A stretch of DNA of 64,000 nt from Gramella sp. KN1008 (GCF_004332155.1 NZ_SJDV01000003.1:434001-498000), one strand, 5' to 3'; counted from the first letter of the stretch, positions 8,867 to 18,610 are shown. The notes: generated by a model not told the origin, from the sequence alone. Translations and numbers: made by a program.

Positions 8867-10123
8867 CTAGAACTTTTTGAAATATCCGACGTTTACAGAG
8901 AACTGGTTGCCTCGGGTTTCCCGTGCATATTCCTGATCTTCGAGACCGGCATTGATAAAGAAGACATTGGTACTTTTAATAGATACCCGGTATCCAAGTG
9001 TAAGATTCTTAGATTTCAGTCTGTAATTATCACTATTATTATAAAGGATATTGTTGGCATCGTTATCTGGAGAAATACCGGTGCCAATTCCAAGACTTAA
9101 ATAATCATCCTCACCGGCGATATAATATCTCAGGTTCAGGGCATAGGATTGGGATATGCTTTCATTATCGGGAGTAAGATAGGTTCGGGCATTTATCCAG
9201 AAATTACTGATGTATTTCCCCACTGAAGCCGTATAGATCCATGTTTCTTCATCAAAACTCAGCATCCTGAAGCCCAGTTCCCCTTCAAAGGCGGCTGGCA
9301 AATTCGCGAAGAGGGAGGCTCCCGCGCGATATTCGGGGAAAATGCTTCCACTGCTGGCAATTCCACCGCTTAGGTAGGCATAAAAAGTATCTGAAATGCT
9401 TGGGTAAGCATCTATTACAAACTGGGTTCCATTCGAATTGAAACGGTTCGCATAATTGAACCGCCCTATAATGGAACCTATTTTGGTTCTTCTGGTATAA
9501 TCAACACTGGCCAGGTGCCAGGGATCATCAAAGCGCTCGTCAAAATAAACATATTGATAATCGGCACCGATCTCATTTTTTGAAGAAACATTTTTAATGG
9601 ATTCACCCAAGGAACGGGCTTCGGTTAATTTTGGATTTACTTTAAGCAGCCGATTCAGCGTAGTACTGGCCTCAGAATATCTTTCCAGATCTTTCAGAAC
9701 TTTCGCTCTGAGCAGCAAAAGGTCTTCCGAATCTGGATGCTTTTCCAGACCCTTATCTACTATACCCAGGGCTTTTTCAGAATTATCGTTCCAGTATTCC
9801 AGACTTCCATAGGCAAAAGAGCCATCTTCATGACCGGGATTTTGTGTCAGAACCCTTTCAAATTCCACTCTGGCGCTATCAGCTTTATCGGTCCAGGTGT
9901 AAAGTCTTCCAAGGAAGATCCTGACATCGGCATAATCCGGGCTTTTTTCCAATGCTTTCTTTGTGAGCCTAAAAGCCTTGGGATAATTATCTTCCTCAAA
10001 AGCTGCATTCCTGGCCTCAAGGAATAATTCGTCAGTAGTTAATTCTTCCTGTGCCTGTAGCTGATTTAATGAAAGAACGAGAATGAGAAAAAAAGATAAG
10101 GGGCTGCTAATTTTAAGTCTCAT
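8867..10123 (-). CDS. YaiO-family outer-membrane beta-barrel with N-terminal TPRs
   Basis: The 418 residues have a signal peptide (residues 1-24, ending QAQ), three to four tetratricopeptide repeats (about 30-170) and a C-terminal barrel with alternating aromatic strands (about 190-418) ending in Phe, the usual last residue of outer-membrane barrels. This is the architecture of YaiO, which in E. coli accompanies a glycosyltransferase (YaiP). Similar TPR-barrel pairs (PgaA, BcsC, AlgK/E) export exopolysaccharide. It probably forms the outer-membrane exit for the polymer made by the GT2 synthase encoded divergently. It is the first gene of a two-gene minus-strand operon with the unknown protein at 7708-8865. 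Confidence 0.85.
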   Translation of the reverse strand: MRLKISSPLSFFLILVLSLNQLQAQEELTTDELFLEARNAAFEEDNYPKAFRLTKKALEKSPDYADVRIFLGRLYTWTDKADSARVEFERVLTQNPGHEDGSFAYGSLEYWNDNSEKALGIVDKGLEKHPDSEDLLLLRAKVLKDLERYSEASTTLNRLLKVNPKLTEARSLGESIKNVSSKNEIGADYQYVYFDERFDDPWHLASVDYTRRTKIGSIIGRFNYANRFNSNGTQFVIDAYPSISDTFYAYLSGGIASSGSIFPEYRAGASLFANLPAAFEGELGFRMLSFDEETWIYTASVGKYISNFWINARTYLTPDNESISQSYALNLRYYIAGEDDYLSLGIGTGISPDNDANNILYNNSDNYRLKSKNLTLGYRVSIKSTNVFFINAGLEDQEYARETRGNQFSVNVGYFKKF

Positions 10124-10452
10124 GTTTAGGGCTTGTTACATTTCGATCCTGTAAAATTGTTTATTTTCAATCGATCTGAAAGTGTTTGCAATATAATAGC
10201 TTTAAAGAAATTAGGTATTAAAATGAAATAAATTTTACCTGCTTGAAAAATTATAATATATCTACCCTGAACTGTATTCTTAGGTACATATTAGATTGCA
10301 CCGTTATGTTGGAAATGTAAAAACCTCTGCATGTATTCAGAAAGATTTTTCCTACTGAAAATTATAAAAATAGGAGATAAATTACTCTGGAGGTCGTTAA
10401 ACGGGTTGGTTCTCAGGTATATTTATTATATTTCAGCCGTAAATTTTTTTGG
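10124..10452. other. Divergent intergenic region between the YaiO operon and the receiver-HEAT-GT2 operon
   Basis: An AT-rich stretch of 329 bp that must hold the promoters of two divergent operons of the same cluster. I see no clear TAnnTTTG box with a matching upstream TTG in either direction, no strong palindrome, and no copy of the two CRP/FNR-like palindromes found elsewhere in the window. Confidence 0.5.
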
Positions 10453-10806
10453 ATGAGGAAGGTCTTGGTGATCCAGGAGGATATCATAATACTGAAGATT
10501 CTGGAAAGACTTGTACGTCTGAACAATTTTGAATGTAAAGCGATAAGGTCGCTCGAAGATCTTAGTATAGAGGATCAGCAGACCAACTTCGACTTTATTA
10601 TTACAGATATTTTATTTGAAGGGATCGCACCCCTGGAATTCGTTGCCCAGGTTCAGGAGGTGTTATTGCATAAAAACCTGCTTATTGTAACAAATATGGG
10701 ACAGGACAAGGTGAAAAAAGAAATTTTTGCCCTTAGAGGTATTACAGGATTTTATGCTGCTCCCATAGATCTGGATGAAATAGAAGCTATAATACAGGCC
10801 TACTAA
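10453..10806 (+). CDS. Stand-alone degenerate receiver-domain protein
   Basis: A single receiver domain of 117 residues. The acidic pair (Glu9-Asp10), the phosphoacceptor Asp52 in FIITDILFEG and the switch Thr80 in IVTNMG are in place. The near-invariant lysine that precedes proline in the fifth strand loop is replaced: the site reads YAAP (residues 101-104), so Ala103 stands where Lys is expected. Loss of that lysine usually impairs phosphorylation-linked switching, so it may act as a phosphorylation-independent adaptor. The stop overlaps the start of the HEAT gene by one base (TAATG), indicating translational coupling with the HEAT and GT2 genes, so it probably controls or assembles the synthase. 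Confidence 0.8.
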   Translation: MRKVLVIQEDIIILKILERLVRLNNFECKAIRSLEDLSIEDQQTNFDFIITDILFEGIAPLEFVAQVQEVLLHKNLLIVTNMGQDKVKKEIFALRGITGFYAAPIDLDEIEAIIQAY

Positions 10807-11855
10807 TGAATGAAAAATCCCTACTTTTATTCATAAGCATCGTTTTTGCCGTTCTGGTAATATACTGGATATCCATAGCAGTTAGCCTTATCTATCGCAG
10901 GAGGCGAAAGGCCAGGTTAATGAAGATCGAAATTATTTTTGCCGATATCGTAAGCCGTTATCTTTATAACGATCCTGTTAATCCATTAACTTTAGAGGAA
11001 ATTAAGACCACCTTGCGAAATGTAGGCATCAGGCCCCGTAACAAAAATAATATACAGTTTGTTATTAGACTTATGATACGTACCCAACGTACCATCCTGG
11101 GGAGCAATTTTAGCAAACTTCAGAAGCTTTACGCCGAAATTCCACCCTACGGCGTTTCAATTAAAAAGATCTCAAGCTGGAGCTGGTATAAAAAAGCCAG
11201 GGGGATAAGAGAGATCTACGAGATGAACCAATCTCAGTATTTCGATGAGATCTTTAAATATCGAGATGATAAGAATATTTATGTTAGAAGGGAAGCACAG
11301 ATCGCGCTTGTAGTTTTTCTTGGCTGGGAAAGTTTGAGATTCCTGCCCTATCTTAAAAGGAATATTACGCTTTGGCAACAGATAAAGATCGTGGAGAAAC
11401 TGTATGATCTTTATCCTAAACCGGAATTGAAATGGCTTCATAGGGCATACGAAACGGAAAAGCTTTTTGGTAAAAAGCTACTCATGCGTATTATCCGGAA
11501 ATATGAACTGCATGAGGAAATTGGTTTTATAATAGATCATTTGAACCATGAGGATTATGAGGTAAGGGAAACGGCTATCTATTGTCTGCAAACCTTTGCA
11601 GTGTCTTCTTCTACCATGGCTTATATCAAGGAGCTTTATAATGATATTCCCAATGCGACCCAACAGGGGCAGCTTTTAAACTACATTTATGAAAATTCAG
11701 ATATCGATCTGGAATTTTACTTAAAACAGCTCTATAGCAATAATGAAGACCTTAAACTTAGTATAGCTGAGATACTTTGGAATAATGGATACAAAGAGAA
11801 GGTACAGGAATTCTATTATCAGCAATACCCAAAAGCTTCCTTAAATGTGGGATAG
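10806..11855 (+). CDS. Membrane-anchored HEAT-repeat protein
   Basis: A 349-residue protein with one N-terminal transmembrane helix (residues 5-30) followed by an RRRRK stop-transfer segment, so the bulk is cytoplasmic. The rest is alpha-helical, with HEAT/ARM-like repeats most visible around residues 140-345 (for example DDKNIYVRREAQIALV and HEDYEVRETAIYCL). No catalytic motif is seen. It lies between a receiver (1-bp overlap) and a processive glycosyltransferase (11-bp overlap), so it is very likely a scaffold linking regulation to the synthase at the inner membrane. Confidence 0.75.
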   Translation: MNEKSLLLFISIVFAVLVIYWISIAVSLIYRRRRKARLMKIEIIFADIVSRYLYNDPVNPLTLEEIKTTLRNVGIRPRNKNNIQFVIRLMIRTQRTILGSNFSKLQKLYAEIPPYGVSIKKISSWSWYKKARGIREIYEMNQSQYFDEIFKYRDDKNIYVRREAQIALVVFLGWESLRFLPYLKRNITLWQQIKIVEKLYDLYPKPELKWLHRAYETEKLFGKKLLMRIIRKYELHEEIGFIIDHLNHEDYEVRETAIYCLQTFAVSSSTMAYIKELYNDIPNATQQGQLLNYIYENSDIDLEFYLKQLYSNNEDLKLSIAEILWNNGYKEKVQEFYYQQYPKASLNVG

Positions 11856-13296
11856 TGCAGAAGGTTTCTTTGGCAGCTACTATATCTACTGGATTAGCGT
11901 ATTTCTATTCTTAGGTTATGGCGCGAGCCTTGTACTTCTTTATCTCACCGGGATTCTTCTTGCCAGAAGATCCATTAAACGAACCAAGCAGAGATCTGTT
12001 TTTTTGAGGGCTGAAGATATTGTAAGCGCGACCGATATTCCTTCGGTAACCATTATTGCTCCGGCATATAATGAAGGACTTACCATTATTGAAAATGTAA
12101 AATCCCTGCTTTCTATTCAGTATCCATATTATGAGCTTATCCTTGTTAATGATGGAAGCAATGATGACTCCCTGAAAAAACTTATCAATGAATTCAATCT
12201 TGAGCGACAGGATGCTACTTTCATTACCCAGCCCATACCAACGGCTTCGGTAAAATATATTTATCGAAGTCGGGAAACCAAATACACGCATCTTACAGTC
12301 ATCGATAAAAATAATGGAGGTAAGGCCGATGCGATTAATGCCGGGGTGAACTTCTCGAATACCGAACTGGTGATCTTTACCGATGTTGATTGTATCATTG
12401 AACAGGATGCAATTCTTAAAATGGTAAGGCCTTATCTTGAAGAGGACGATAAGGAGATCATTGGTTGTGGTGGTGGTATCGGGATCGCTAATGACTCTAT
12501 AATCAAGAATGGTATCTTAAGTGAGTTACGCTTACCCTCCCGTCTTATACCCATGAATCAGGTTGTGGAATATATCAGGACTTTCCTGCTGGGAAGGATG
12601 GCATGGAGTGAAATAAATGGCCTTATGCTTATTTCAGGTGCTTTCGGGATGTATCCCAGAAAAAGGGTCATAGAGGTTGGAGGATTTAATCCGAAGACGG
12701 TAGGGGAAGACCTGGAATTATGTGTGCGAATGAGGATGTATATGGAAGAGAAGAAAATACCATATAAAGTGGTTTATCTTCCCGAGACTTTGTGCTGGAC
12801 CGAAGCTCCTTCAGATTATAACATCCTTATCAGGCAAAGAGATCGTTGGGCCCGGGGATTATGGGAGACCATGAGCCTGCATAGAAAGCTTTTCCTAAAC
12901 AGGAAATACCGTAAGATGGGATTGCTTTTTTATCCCTACTGGTTGTTTTTTGAATTTTCTGCGCCTGTTGTGGAATTCTTAGGGATCATCTGTATGATCG
13001 CTTTCGGGATTTTCGGCTGGATAAACTGGCCGTTCGCCATTATGTTATTTTTTGCCGCTTATTTAGTAGGCTGTGTATTCTCTACCATTGCCATCTTTAT
13101 GTACATAAAAAATTTCGATCATTATACAAAACCTAAACAGGTAGTAGAGCTCTTACTGGCGGCCTACCTTGAACCTTTTCTATATCACCCCGTCCTGTTA
13201 TTTGGTCAGATGAAAGGTTATTATAAAAAGCTTTTTGATATTACATCCGGTTGGGGAAATATGACCAGAAAGGGCTTTAAGGTCTTAAAGAAATAA
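11845..13296 (+). CDS. Processive family 2 glycosyltransferase (polysaccharide synthase)
   Basis: Inner-membrane synthase of 483 residues: one or two N-terminal helices, a cytoplasmic GT-A domain and a C-terminal membrane block of three or four helices (about 365-430). Conserved residues of the BcsA/PgaC/hyaluronan-synthase group are all visible: ILVNDGSNDDS (first Asp), FTDVDCI (metal-binding DxD), VGEDLEL (catalytic base) and RQRDRWARG (QxxRW, typical of processive enzymes). It would polymerise a nucleotide-sugar and push the chain through the inner membrane. The product cannot be told from sequence; a PgaC-like poly-hexosamine is one candidate, but no deacetylase is in view. It overlaps the HEAT gene by 11 bp. 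Confidence 0.88.
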   Translation: MWDSAEGFFGSYYIYWISVFLFLGYGASLVLLYLTGILLARRSIKRTKQRSVFLRAEDIVSATDIPSVTIIAPAYNEGLTIIENVKSLLSIQYPYYELILVNDGSNDDSLKKLINEFNLERQDATFITQPIPTASVKYIYRSRETKYTHLTVIDKNNGGKADAINAGVNFSNTELVIFTDVDCIIEQDAILKMVRPYLEEDDKEIIGCGGGIGIANDSIIKNGILSELRLPSRLIPMNQVVEYIRTFLLGRMAWSEINGLMLISGAFGMYPRKRVIEVGGFNPKTVGEDLELCVRMRMYMEEKKIPYKVVYLPETLCWTEAPSDYNILIRQRDRWARGLWETMSLHRKLFLNRKYRKMGLLFYPYWLFFEFSAPVVEFLGIICMIAFGIFGWINWPFAIMLFFAAYLVGCVFSTIAIFMYIKNFDHYTKPKQVVELLLAAYLEPFLYHPVLLFGQMKGYYKKLFDITSGWGNMTRKGFKVLKK

Positions 13297-13331
13297 TACC
13301 TCTACCTGTACATTCACCGCATTAAGCTTTC

Positions 13332-13367
13332 AAAAAAAAGCCCTGTCACGCTAGCCTGACAGGGCTT
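13332..13367 (-). terminator. Rho-independent terminator of the kor-nuo operon
   Basis: An 11-bp inverted repeat (13338-13348 with 13357-13367, arms AAGCCCTGTCA / TGACAGGGCTT) with an 8-nt loop. On the minus strand it is followed by eight T residues (plus-strand A-run 13332-13339). It lies between the convergent GT2 gene and the last gene of the minus-strand operon and best serves the latter; it may also stop transcripts from the GT2 side. Confidence 0.85.
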
Positions 13368-13404
13368 GAACACTTCAAAATATAATTGGGGCTAAGAGAA
13401 ATAA

Positions 13405-13728
13405 TTATTTTTTTTGCCAGTACTGCGGAGCGGTTTTTTCGCTTTCCTGGTTCCAGAATTCAGGGGTGACCTTATGCCCGTCAAAAGTTCTTAACTTTCG
13501 TTCATAGACCGCTATCACGGGGTTGAAGGTTATATCGGTGACTCCAACTGTATAAAGCTGAGGTTCGTCCTCATTTTTTCTTTTTTCTTCCTGAACTATC
13601 ACTTCAAAACTGTTATGCTCCAGCAGTTTCTTTAGGAACTCTTTTCTGTCTTCGTCAATTTTCTTTTCAATAAAACTCACACGAATATCATCAATGCTAC
13701 CAAAGCTATGTTTGCCTTCCAGTGCCAT
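13405..13728 (-). CDS. Small conserved-type protein at the end of the nuo operon
   Basis: A soluble 107-residue protein, rich in charged residues, with no signal peptide or membrane helix and no family I recognise. It begins MALEGKHSFGSIDD, has a helix-rich middle (about residues 19-50) and ends PQYWQKK. The start is 5 bp after the nuoN stop and the terminator follows 37 bp downstream, so it is translated from the same message as complex I. An assembly or stability role is possible, but the sequence itself offers no evidence for it. Confidence 0.65.
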   Translation of the reverse strand: MALEGKHSFGSIDDIRVSFIEKKIDEDRKEFLKKLLEHNSFEVIVQEEKRKNEDEPQLYTVGVTDITFNPVIAVYERKLRTFDGHKVTPEFWNQESEKTAPQYWQKK

Positions 13729-13733
13729 AATTT

Positions 13734-15161
13734 TTATTTTAAGATCCCACTTAATTCATAAATATAGTCGTACAGAGGACTGTATAATCCCAAAACCAGG
13801 ATCCCGATCACAGTTAATACGATACCTATTCTCATATATACTTTGTTTTTAAAGAAAGGAATGGGATCATCTCCTCTCCTTAAGAACATTGCTCTTATTA
13901 CTAGTAGATAGTAGTACAGGGAAATAGTTACGTTCACCACCGCCAGGAAGACCAATAGGTAGTAACCCTGACTTGCGGCAGCGGTAAAAAGGAAGAACTT
14001 CCCAAAAAAACCGGCCACTGGAGGAATTCCCGCCAGGGAGAACAATGCCAGCATCATTACAAGGCTTAGTTTCGGGTTTGTTCTGTAAAGACCTTCGTAA
14101 TCTTTCATATTTTCTCTTCCGGTTTGTGAAGAGATAGCCTGAACCACTCCAAAAGCAGCAAGATTGGAGGATATGTAGATAGTTACAAAATAAACTACGG
14201 TTGCGGTACCCAGTTGAGTTCCGGTAATAAGTCCTAGCAGGATGAACCCGGCCTGCGCGATTGAAGAGAAGGCTAGAAATCGTTTCATATTCTCCTGTCT
14301 CAACGCGAAGAGGTTACCAGTGAACATGGTAGCCAGGGCCAGAACATAGATCAGGTTTTCCCAGATATGCATCAGAGGTTTCAATACTGTAAACAGTAAG
14401 ATCATCAAAATGAAAACAGCCGCTCCTTTAGATATCACCGATAGATAGGATGCAATACTAATGGGAGCACCTTCATATACATCTGCCGTCCAGAAATGGA
14501 AGGGAACAAGGGAGATCTTAAAGGCCAGTCCGGCAAAGAACAATAAAAATCCAAGTAAGGTTAAATGGCTGGCGCTTATGTTCAGCAGGATCTCGTCAAA
14601 ATAAATAGAACCGGCAGTAGCGTACAACATCGAGATTCCGAATAAGGAAACTCCCGATGCCATCGCGGCCGAAAGTATCAGTTTAATACCGGCCTCGCTT
14701 GATTTCCTTTTCATGACTTCAAATGCTGCGAGCGCGGCTATTGGAAGCGTAGATAGTTCCAGGCCGATGTAGAACATAAGAAAATCCCCTGCCGAGATCA
14801 TAAAATACATTCCGAATAGCGAAGCAAAAAGCAGGATAAAGAATTCTGTTCCGCGCTCTTTGTCGGTCATTTTTTCCTTAATCCAGTCTGCCGACTGAAG
14901 CAATAGTATGAGTACTCCAAGGTTAAGCACATTCTTGAAGAAATGGATGAGTTCATTGCTTCTGAACATTCCTCCAAAAAGTTCGCTGTCTGCCAGCGGA
15001 AAGAAACCGGAGATACTATGTAATCCAAACAGCACGATGGCAATTGAAACAATATGCTTTTTCCTGCCGGGAGAAATGAAAATCTCGGCTATCAAAAGAA
15101 TGAGTATTACGGCTAGCAGACTTAGCTCGTGACGCATCAGTAAAAAACTATTAAGTTCCAT
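13734..15161 (-). CDS. nuoN: NADH-quinone oxidoreductase-type complex I subunit N
   Basis: Antiporter-like membrane subunit of 475 residues with about 13-14 helices. Recognisable Mrp-type motifs include the glutamate-bearing FYIGLELSTLP near residue 132 and the lysine-containing helices FKISLVPFHFWTADVYEGAP (around residues 210-230). It is the last of the three antiporter-like proton-pumping subunits. An 18-bp gap separates it from nuoM. It follows the canonical order of bacterial nuo operons. Confidence 0.93.
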   Translation of the reverse strand: MELNSFLLMRHELSLLAVILILLIAEIFISPGRKKHIVSIAIVLFGLHSISGFFPLADSELFGGMFRSNELIHFFKNVLNLGVLILLLQSADWIKEKMTDKERGTEFFILLFASLFGMYFMISAGDFLMFYIGLELSTLPIAALAAFEVMKRKSSEAGIKLILSAAMASGVSLFGISMLYATAGSIYFDEILLNISASHLTLLGFLLFFAGLAFKISLVPFHFWTADVYEGAPISIASYLSVISKGAAVFILMILLFTVLKPLMHIWENLIYVLALATMFTGNLFALRQENMKRFLAFSSIAQAGFILLGLITGTQLGTATVVYFVTIYISSNLAAFGVVQAISSQTGRENMKDYEGLYRTNPKLSLVMMLALFSLAGIPPVAGFFGKFFLFTAAASQGYYLLVFLAVVNVTISLYYYLLVIRAMFLRRGDDPIPFFKNKVYMRIGIVLTVIGILVLGLYSPLYDYIYELSGILK

Positions 15162-15179
15162 TTCAATTCTTTTTAAAGA

Positions 15180-16667
15180 TTATAATACACCCCGAATAAA
15201 TGGTTCAAGGCTCTCCAGGATCATATTGCTTAGCCATAATGGCGCAACCCCAATTCCTACAATAGGGATAAGGAGCAATAGCACTCCCGTTTTTTCGTAC
15301 CAGGTGGCTTTGGCTAATTTCAGGTATTCTGGATTCTTCACCGGCCCCATTAGCATAATTCCTACCACTCGTAGTACATAAACTGCTGTGACCACGATTG
15401 CCGAAACAGATACAATGGTCACTATACGATGGAACATATCATCATGAAGAAAAGCTCCCATGAAAATGTTCATTTCAGCCACAAATCCGCTAAAGCCTGG
15501 CAGACCCAGCAGGGCAAGTCCGGCTATCACATAAATGGCAGAGATAAAAGGAATCACCTTCAGGAGGCCTCCCAGTTTTGTAATATCACGTGTGTGTGTT
15601 CGGCCATAGATCATCCCGATAAGAGCAAAGAACAGGGCTGTCATAAAACCATGAGAAAGGGACTGTAAAATAGCGCCATTCCAGGCAGTCTTATTCAGCA
15701 TCAATAGAGCAAAACTTACCATTCCAAGGTGACTCACCGAGGCGTAGGCATTGATATATTTCAGGTCTGTTTGGCGTAATGCAGCGAAAGCTCCGTAAAC
15801 AACACCTATGGCAGAAAGAATGATAAAGAACCAGGACCATTCCAATGCTCCTTCGGGAAGCAGATACATAGCCACTCTGAAAATTCCGTATCCACCTAAC
15901 TTCATCAAAACTCCGGCGTGCAGCATGGATACCGCTGTTGGTGCCGACGCATGCCCGTCTGGAGACCAGGTATGAAAGGGGAAAAGAGCTCCTAATACCG
16001 CAAAGCCTATAAATGTCATAGGGAAGAACAGTTTCTGTGCTTCATAAGGAATATTCACCTGCGCGATCTCGAGGATATTGAAAGTAAGAGCACCGCCTTC
16101 AGCTCCGGAATTGAAATAAATCCCCAGAATTCCTACCAGTAATACGGCCGAAGCTCCCATAAGCATCAAGGTTAGTTTCATGGCAGAATATTCCTTGGGA
16201 CCTGAACCCCAAATGCCTATTAAAAGATACATTGGTATCACTGCGATCTCGTAAAAGACGAACATCGTGAACAGGTCTATGGAAATAAAGAATCCATACA
16301 CCCCTGTTGAAAGTATGATGAGGGATACAAAGAATTCCTTTGGAAGATCATCTATCTTCCAGGAAATGAAAACTCCTGCCAGAACTACTATGGCAGTAAG
16401 GGTGATCAGGGCTACCGAAATTCCATCAACTCCAACACTGTAGTGAATATTCAGTTGTTCAAACCATGTAAGGTCTCTTGTAAAAAGCATGATCGAATCG
16501 TCTATGGCCCTTTCTCTCAGATAGGAAAATATAAGATTTATTGCCATGCCCAGCTGGATGATTCCACCGGTCATTGCGATGAGTCTGGCCTGTTTTAGAC
16601 CTTTGGAGAATACCAGAGCCAGGACGACCAGGATGGGAACTATTACGAAAAGTGATAAAATGTCCAT
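15180..16667 (-). CDS. nuoM: Complex I subunit M
   Basis: Antiporter-like proton channel subunit, 495 residues and about 14 helices. The key glutamate lies in FVFYEIAVIPMYLLIG (near residue 145), and lysine/histidine residues of the half-channels lie in the PFHTWSPDGHASAPTAVSMLHAG segment (about 230-250). Length and motif order match NuoM. It lies 8 bp after nuoL and 18 bp before nuoN on the minus strand. Confidence 0.95.
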   Translation of the reverse strand: MDILSLFVIVPILVVLALVFSKGLKQARLIAMTGGIIQLGMAINLIFSYLRERAIDDSIMLFTRDLTWFEQLNIHYSVGVDGISVALITLTAIVVLAGVFISWKIDDLPKEFFVSLIILSTGVYGFFISIDLFTMFVFYEIAVIPMYLLIGIWGSGPKEYSAMKLTLMLMGASAVLLVGILGIYFNSGAEGGALTFNILEIAQVNIPYEAQKLFFPMTFIGFAVLGALFPFHTWSPDGHASAPTAVSMLHAGVLMKLGGYGIFRVAMYLLPEGALEWSWFFIILSAIGVVYGAFAALRQTDLKYINAYASVSHLGMVSFALLMLNKTAWNGAILQSLSHGFMTALFFALIGMIYGRTHTRDITKLGGLLKVIPFISAIYVIAGLALLGLPGFSGFVAEMNIFMGAFLHDDMFHRIVTIVSVSAIVVTAVYVLRVVGIMLMGPVKNPEYLKLAKATWYEKTGVLLLLIPIVGIGVAPLWLSNMILESLEPFIRGVL

Positions 16668-16675
16668 AATAAGAA

Positions 16676-18595
16676 TTAGTTAGTCCATATATAAATGAAT
16701 ACAAAGGCTATGATCACCACACCGGCTATAAAGCCGAAAGCATAATCCTGTACCTTTCCAGACTGCATCCCTTTGATCTTTTGGGAGATCAGTACCGTTT
16801 TATTTCCAATACCCTCCATGGTACCATCCACGAATTTCTTATCGAAGAAGGCAATGGGAGCCGCTACATTTTTGTAGAAGACCTTACGGGCCATAAAAAG
16901 ATAGATCTCATCAAAATAGAACTTCTGGCTGGTCCATTTATAGAAAACACCAAAGGCATGGGCGAACCTGTCTGAGAGATCATTTTCTTTTTTATAGAAT
17001 AACCAGGCAAGGCAGATTCCCACAAGACCTACACTTACCGCAATGACAGCAAGTGGAATGTTTAAATGCGCTTCGAATGCCATTTTATCGGCTGTTACCA
17101 GTTCACTAAATGGTATAAAGCCTACAACGATGGTTAGGAGTGCCAGTATTATTAAAGGAATGCTCATGGATTTTGGCGACTCATGCGGAGTATGCTCATA
17201 TTTGGTTTCCTTACCCCAGAATATTCCAAAATAGATCCTGAACATATAGAAAGCAGTAAGACCTGCTACCAGTACTCCAATAAGATATAGGAATTGGTTA
17301 TGTTCGTAAACAGCTACAAGTATCTCATCTTTACTCCAGAACCCTGCTAGTGGAGGAACTCCTGCTATCGCGAGGGCGGCAATCAGGAATGTAATATTGG
17401 TCACCGGCATATATTTTCTAAGTGCCCCCATATCCTTTAGGTAGTTGCTATGAACTGCATGGATCACTGAGCCCGCTCCAAGGAATAACAAGGCCTTGAA
17501 CATGGCATGAGTGAAGAGATGGAACATTGAGGCCATAAAACCAAGTCCTTCATGACCATCAAATCCCGACACACCAAGTGCCATCATCATATATCCCAAC
17601 TGAGACATGGTAGAGAATGCAAGTACCCGTTTAATATCGGTCTGGGTAATGGCGATTATCGCAGCAAAAAGGGAAGAAAAGGCACCTACATATGCAACTA
17701 TTTCCAGGGCGAAACCTTCCTCAACCAGGTAATACATTGGGAAGAGCCTTGCAACCAGATAAACACCGGCCACCACCATTGTGGCAGCGTGAATGAGTGC
17801 CGAGACCGGGGTAGGACCCTCCATAGCATCGGGCAGCCAGATATGCAATGGGAACATAGCCGATTTTCCAGCTCCCCCCATAAAGATCAGAAGCAGTGCC
17901 CATGTAATTACCGAGAGGCCCATAAAAGATGTGGAAGCCCAGTTAAGGATCACAGCTCCTTCAGGATCGGTAAGTTCCTGAAAATCGAAGGTTCCGGTAT
18001 AATAGCCCATTACAAAGATCCCGATAAGAAAACCGAAATCTGCAAAACGGGTAACAATAAAGGCCTTTTTTGCAGCTGCAATGGCAGATGATTTGGTATA
18101 GTAATAACCTATGAGTAAAAAGGAGGATACACCAACCAGTTCCCAGAAAATATAGATCTGGAAGAGATTGGTAGAAAGCACCAGTCCGAACATTGAAAAA
18201 CTGAAGAGAGACAGATAAGCGAAGAAACGGGTGTATCCGTCATCTCCTTTCATATATCCACGGCTGTAAAGATTTACCATTAAGGAAACCGTGGAAACCA
18301 CTACCAGCATCATTACCGAGATGGGGTCTATAAGGTATCCCATATCTATTTGAAGACTATCGGTAAGGTGAAGCCAAACGATCTTATCAACAAATGTCTG
18401 GTAAATACCGTCAGCTTTTCCGCTAACGAAAAAATATTGAAAGGCGGTGTAATAGGATAGCAGGGTAGAAATGCCAAGGCCGGCAACCCCTATTACTCCC
18501 GATACGGCAGGTTTTATCTTTTGATTGAAGATCCCCAGGACCAGAAATACTGCCAGGGGAACAAAAGGAATTAAAAGTATATAGCTCAGGTTCAT
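16676..18595 (-). CDS. nuoL: Complex I subunit L
   Basis: Largest antiporter-like subunit, carrying the long lateral helix at its C-terminus. The core motifs are present: FWELVGVSSFLLIG with the channel glutamate near residue 140, and PLHIWLPDAMEGPTPVSALIHAATMV near residue 245. The open frame extends three codons further upstream to a GTG, but the ATG at 18595 gives the usual NuoL beginning (MNLSYILLIP), so I start there (about 639 residues). It lies 15 bp after nuoK. Confidence 0.95.
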   Translation of the reverse strand: MNLSYILLIPFVPLAVFLVLGIFNQKIKPAVSGVIGVAGLGISTLLSYYTAFQYFFVSGKADGIYQTFVDKIVWLHLTDSLQIDMGYLIDPISVMMLVVVSTVSLMVNLYSRGYMKGDDGYTRFFAYLSLFSFSMFGLVLSTNLFQIYIFWELVGVSSFLLIGYYYTKSSAIAAAKKAFIVTRFADFGFLIGIFVMGYYTGTFDFQELTDPEGAVILNWASTSFMGLSVITWALLLIFMGGAGKSAMFPLHIWLPDAMEGPTPVSALIHAATMVVAGVYLVARLFPMYYLVEEGFALEIVAYVGAFSSLFAAIIAITQTDIKRVLAFSTMSQLGYMMMALGVSGFDGHEGLGFMASMFHLFTHAMFKALLFLGAGSVIHAVHSNYLKDMGALRKYMPVTNITFLIAALAIAGVPPLAGFWSKDEILVAVYEHNQFLYLIGVLVAGLTAFYMFRIYFGIFWGKETKYEHTPHESPKSMSIPLIILALLTIVVGFIPFSELVTADKMAFEAHLNIPLAVIAVSVGLVGICLAWLFYKKENDLSDRFAHAFGVFYKWTSQKFYFDEIYLFMARKVFYKNVAAPIAFFDKKFVDGTMEGIGNKTVLISQKIKGMQSGKVQDYAFGFIAGVVIIAFVFIYIWTN

Positions 18596-18610
18596 AGTTT
18601 CCACTTTTTT

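Noticed and set aside
17552..18091. 179-codon frame antisense to nuoL
   Set aside because: Composition rich in Cys, His, Arg and Gly as expected from the complement of a membrane-protein gene; no independent evidence.
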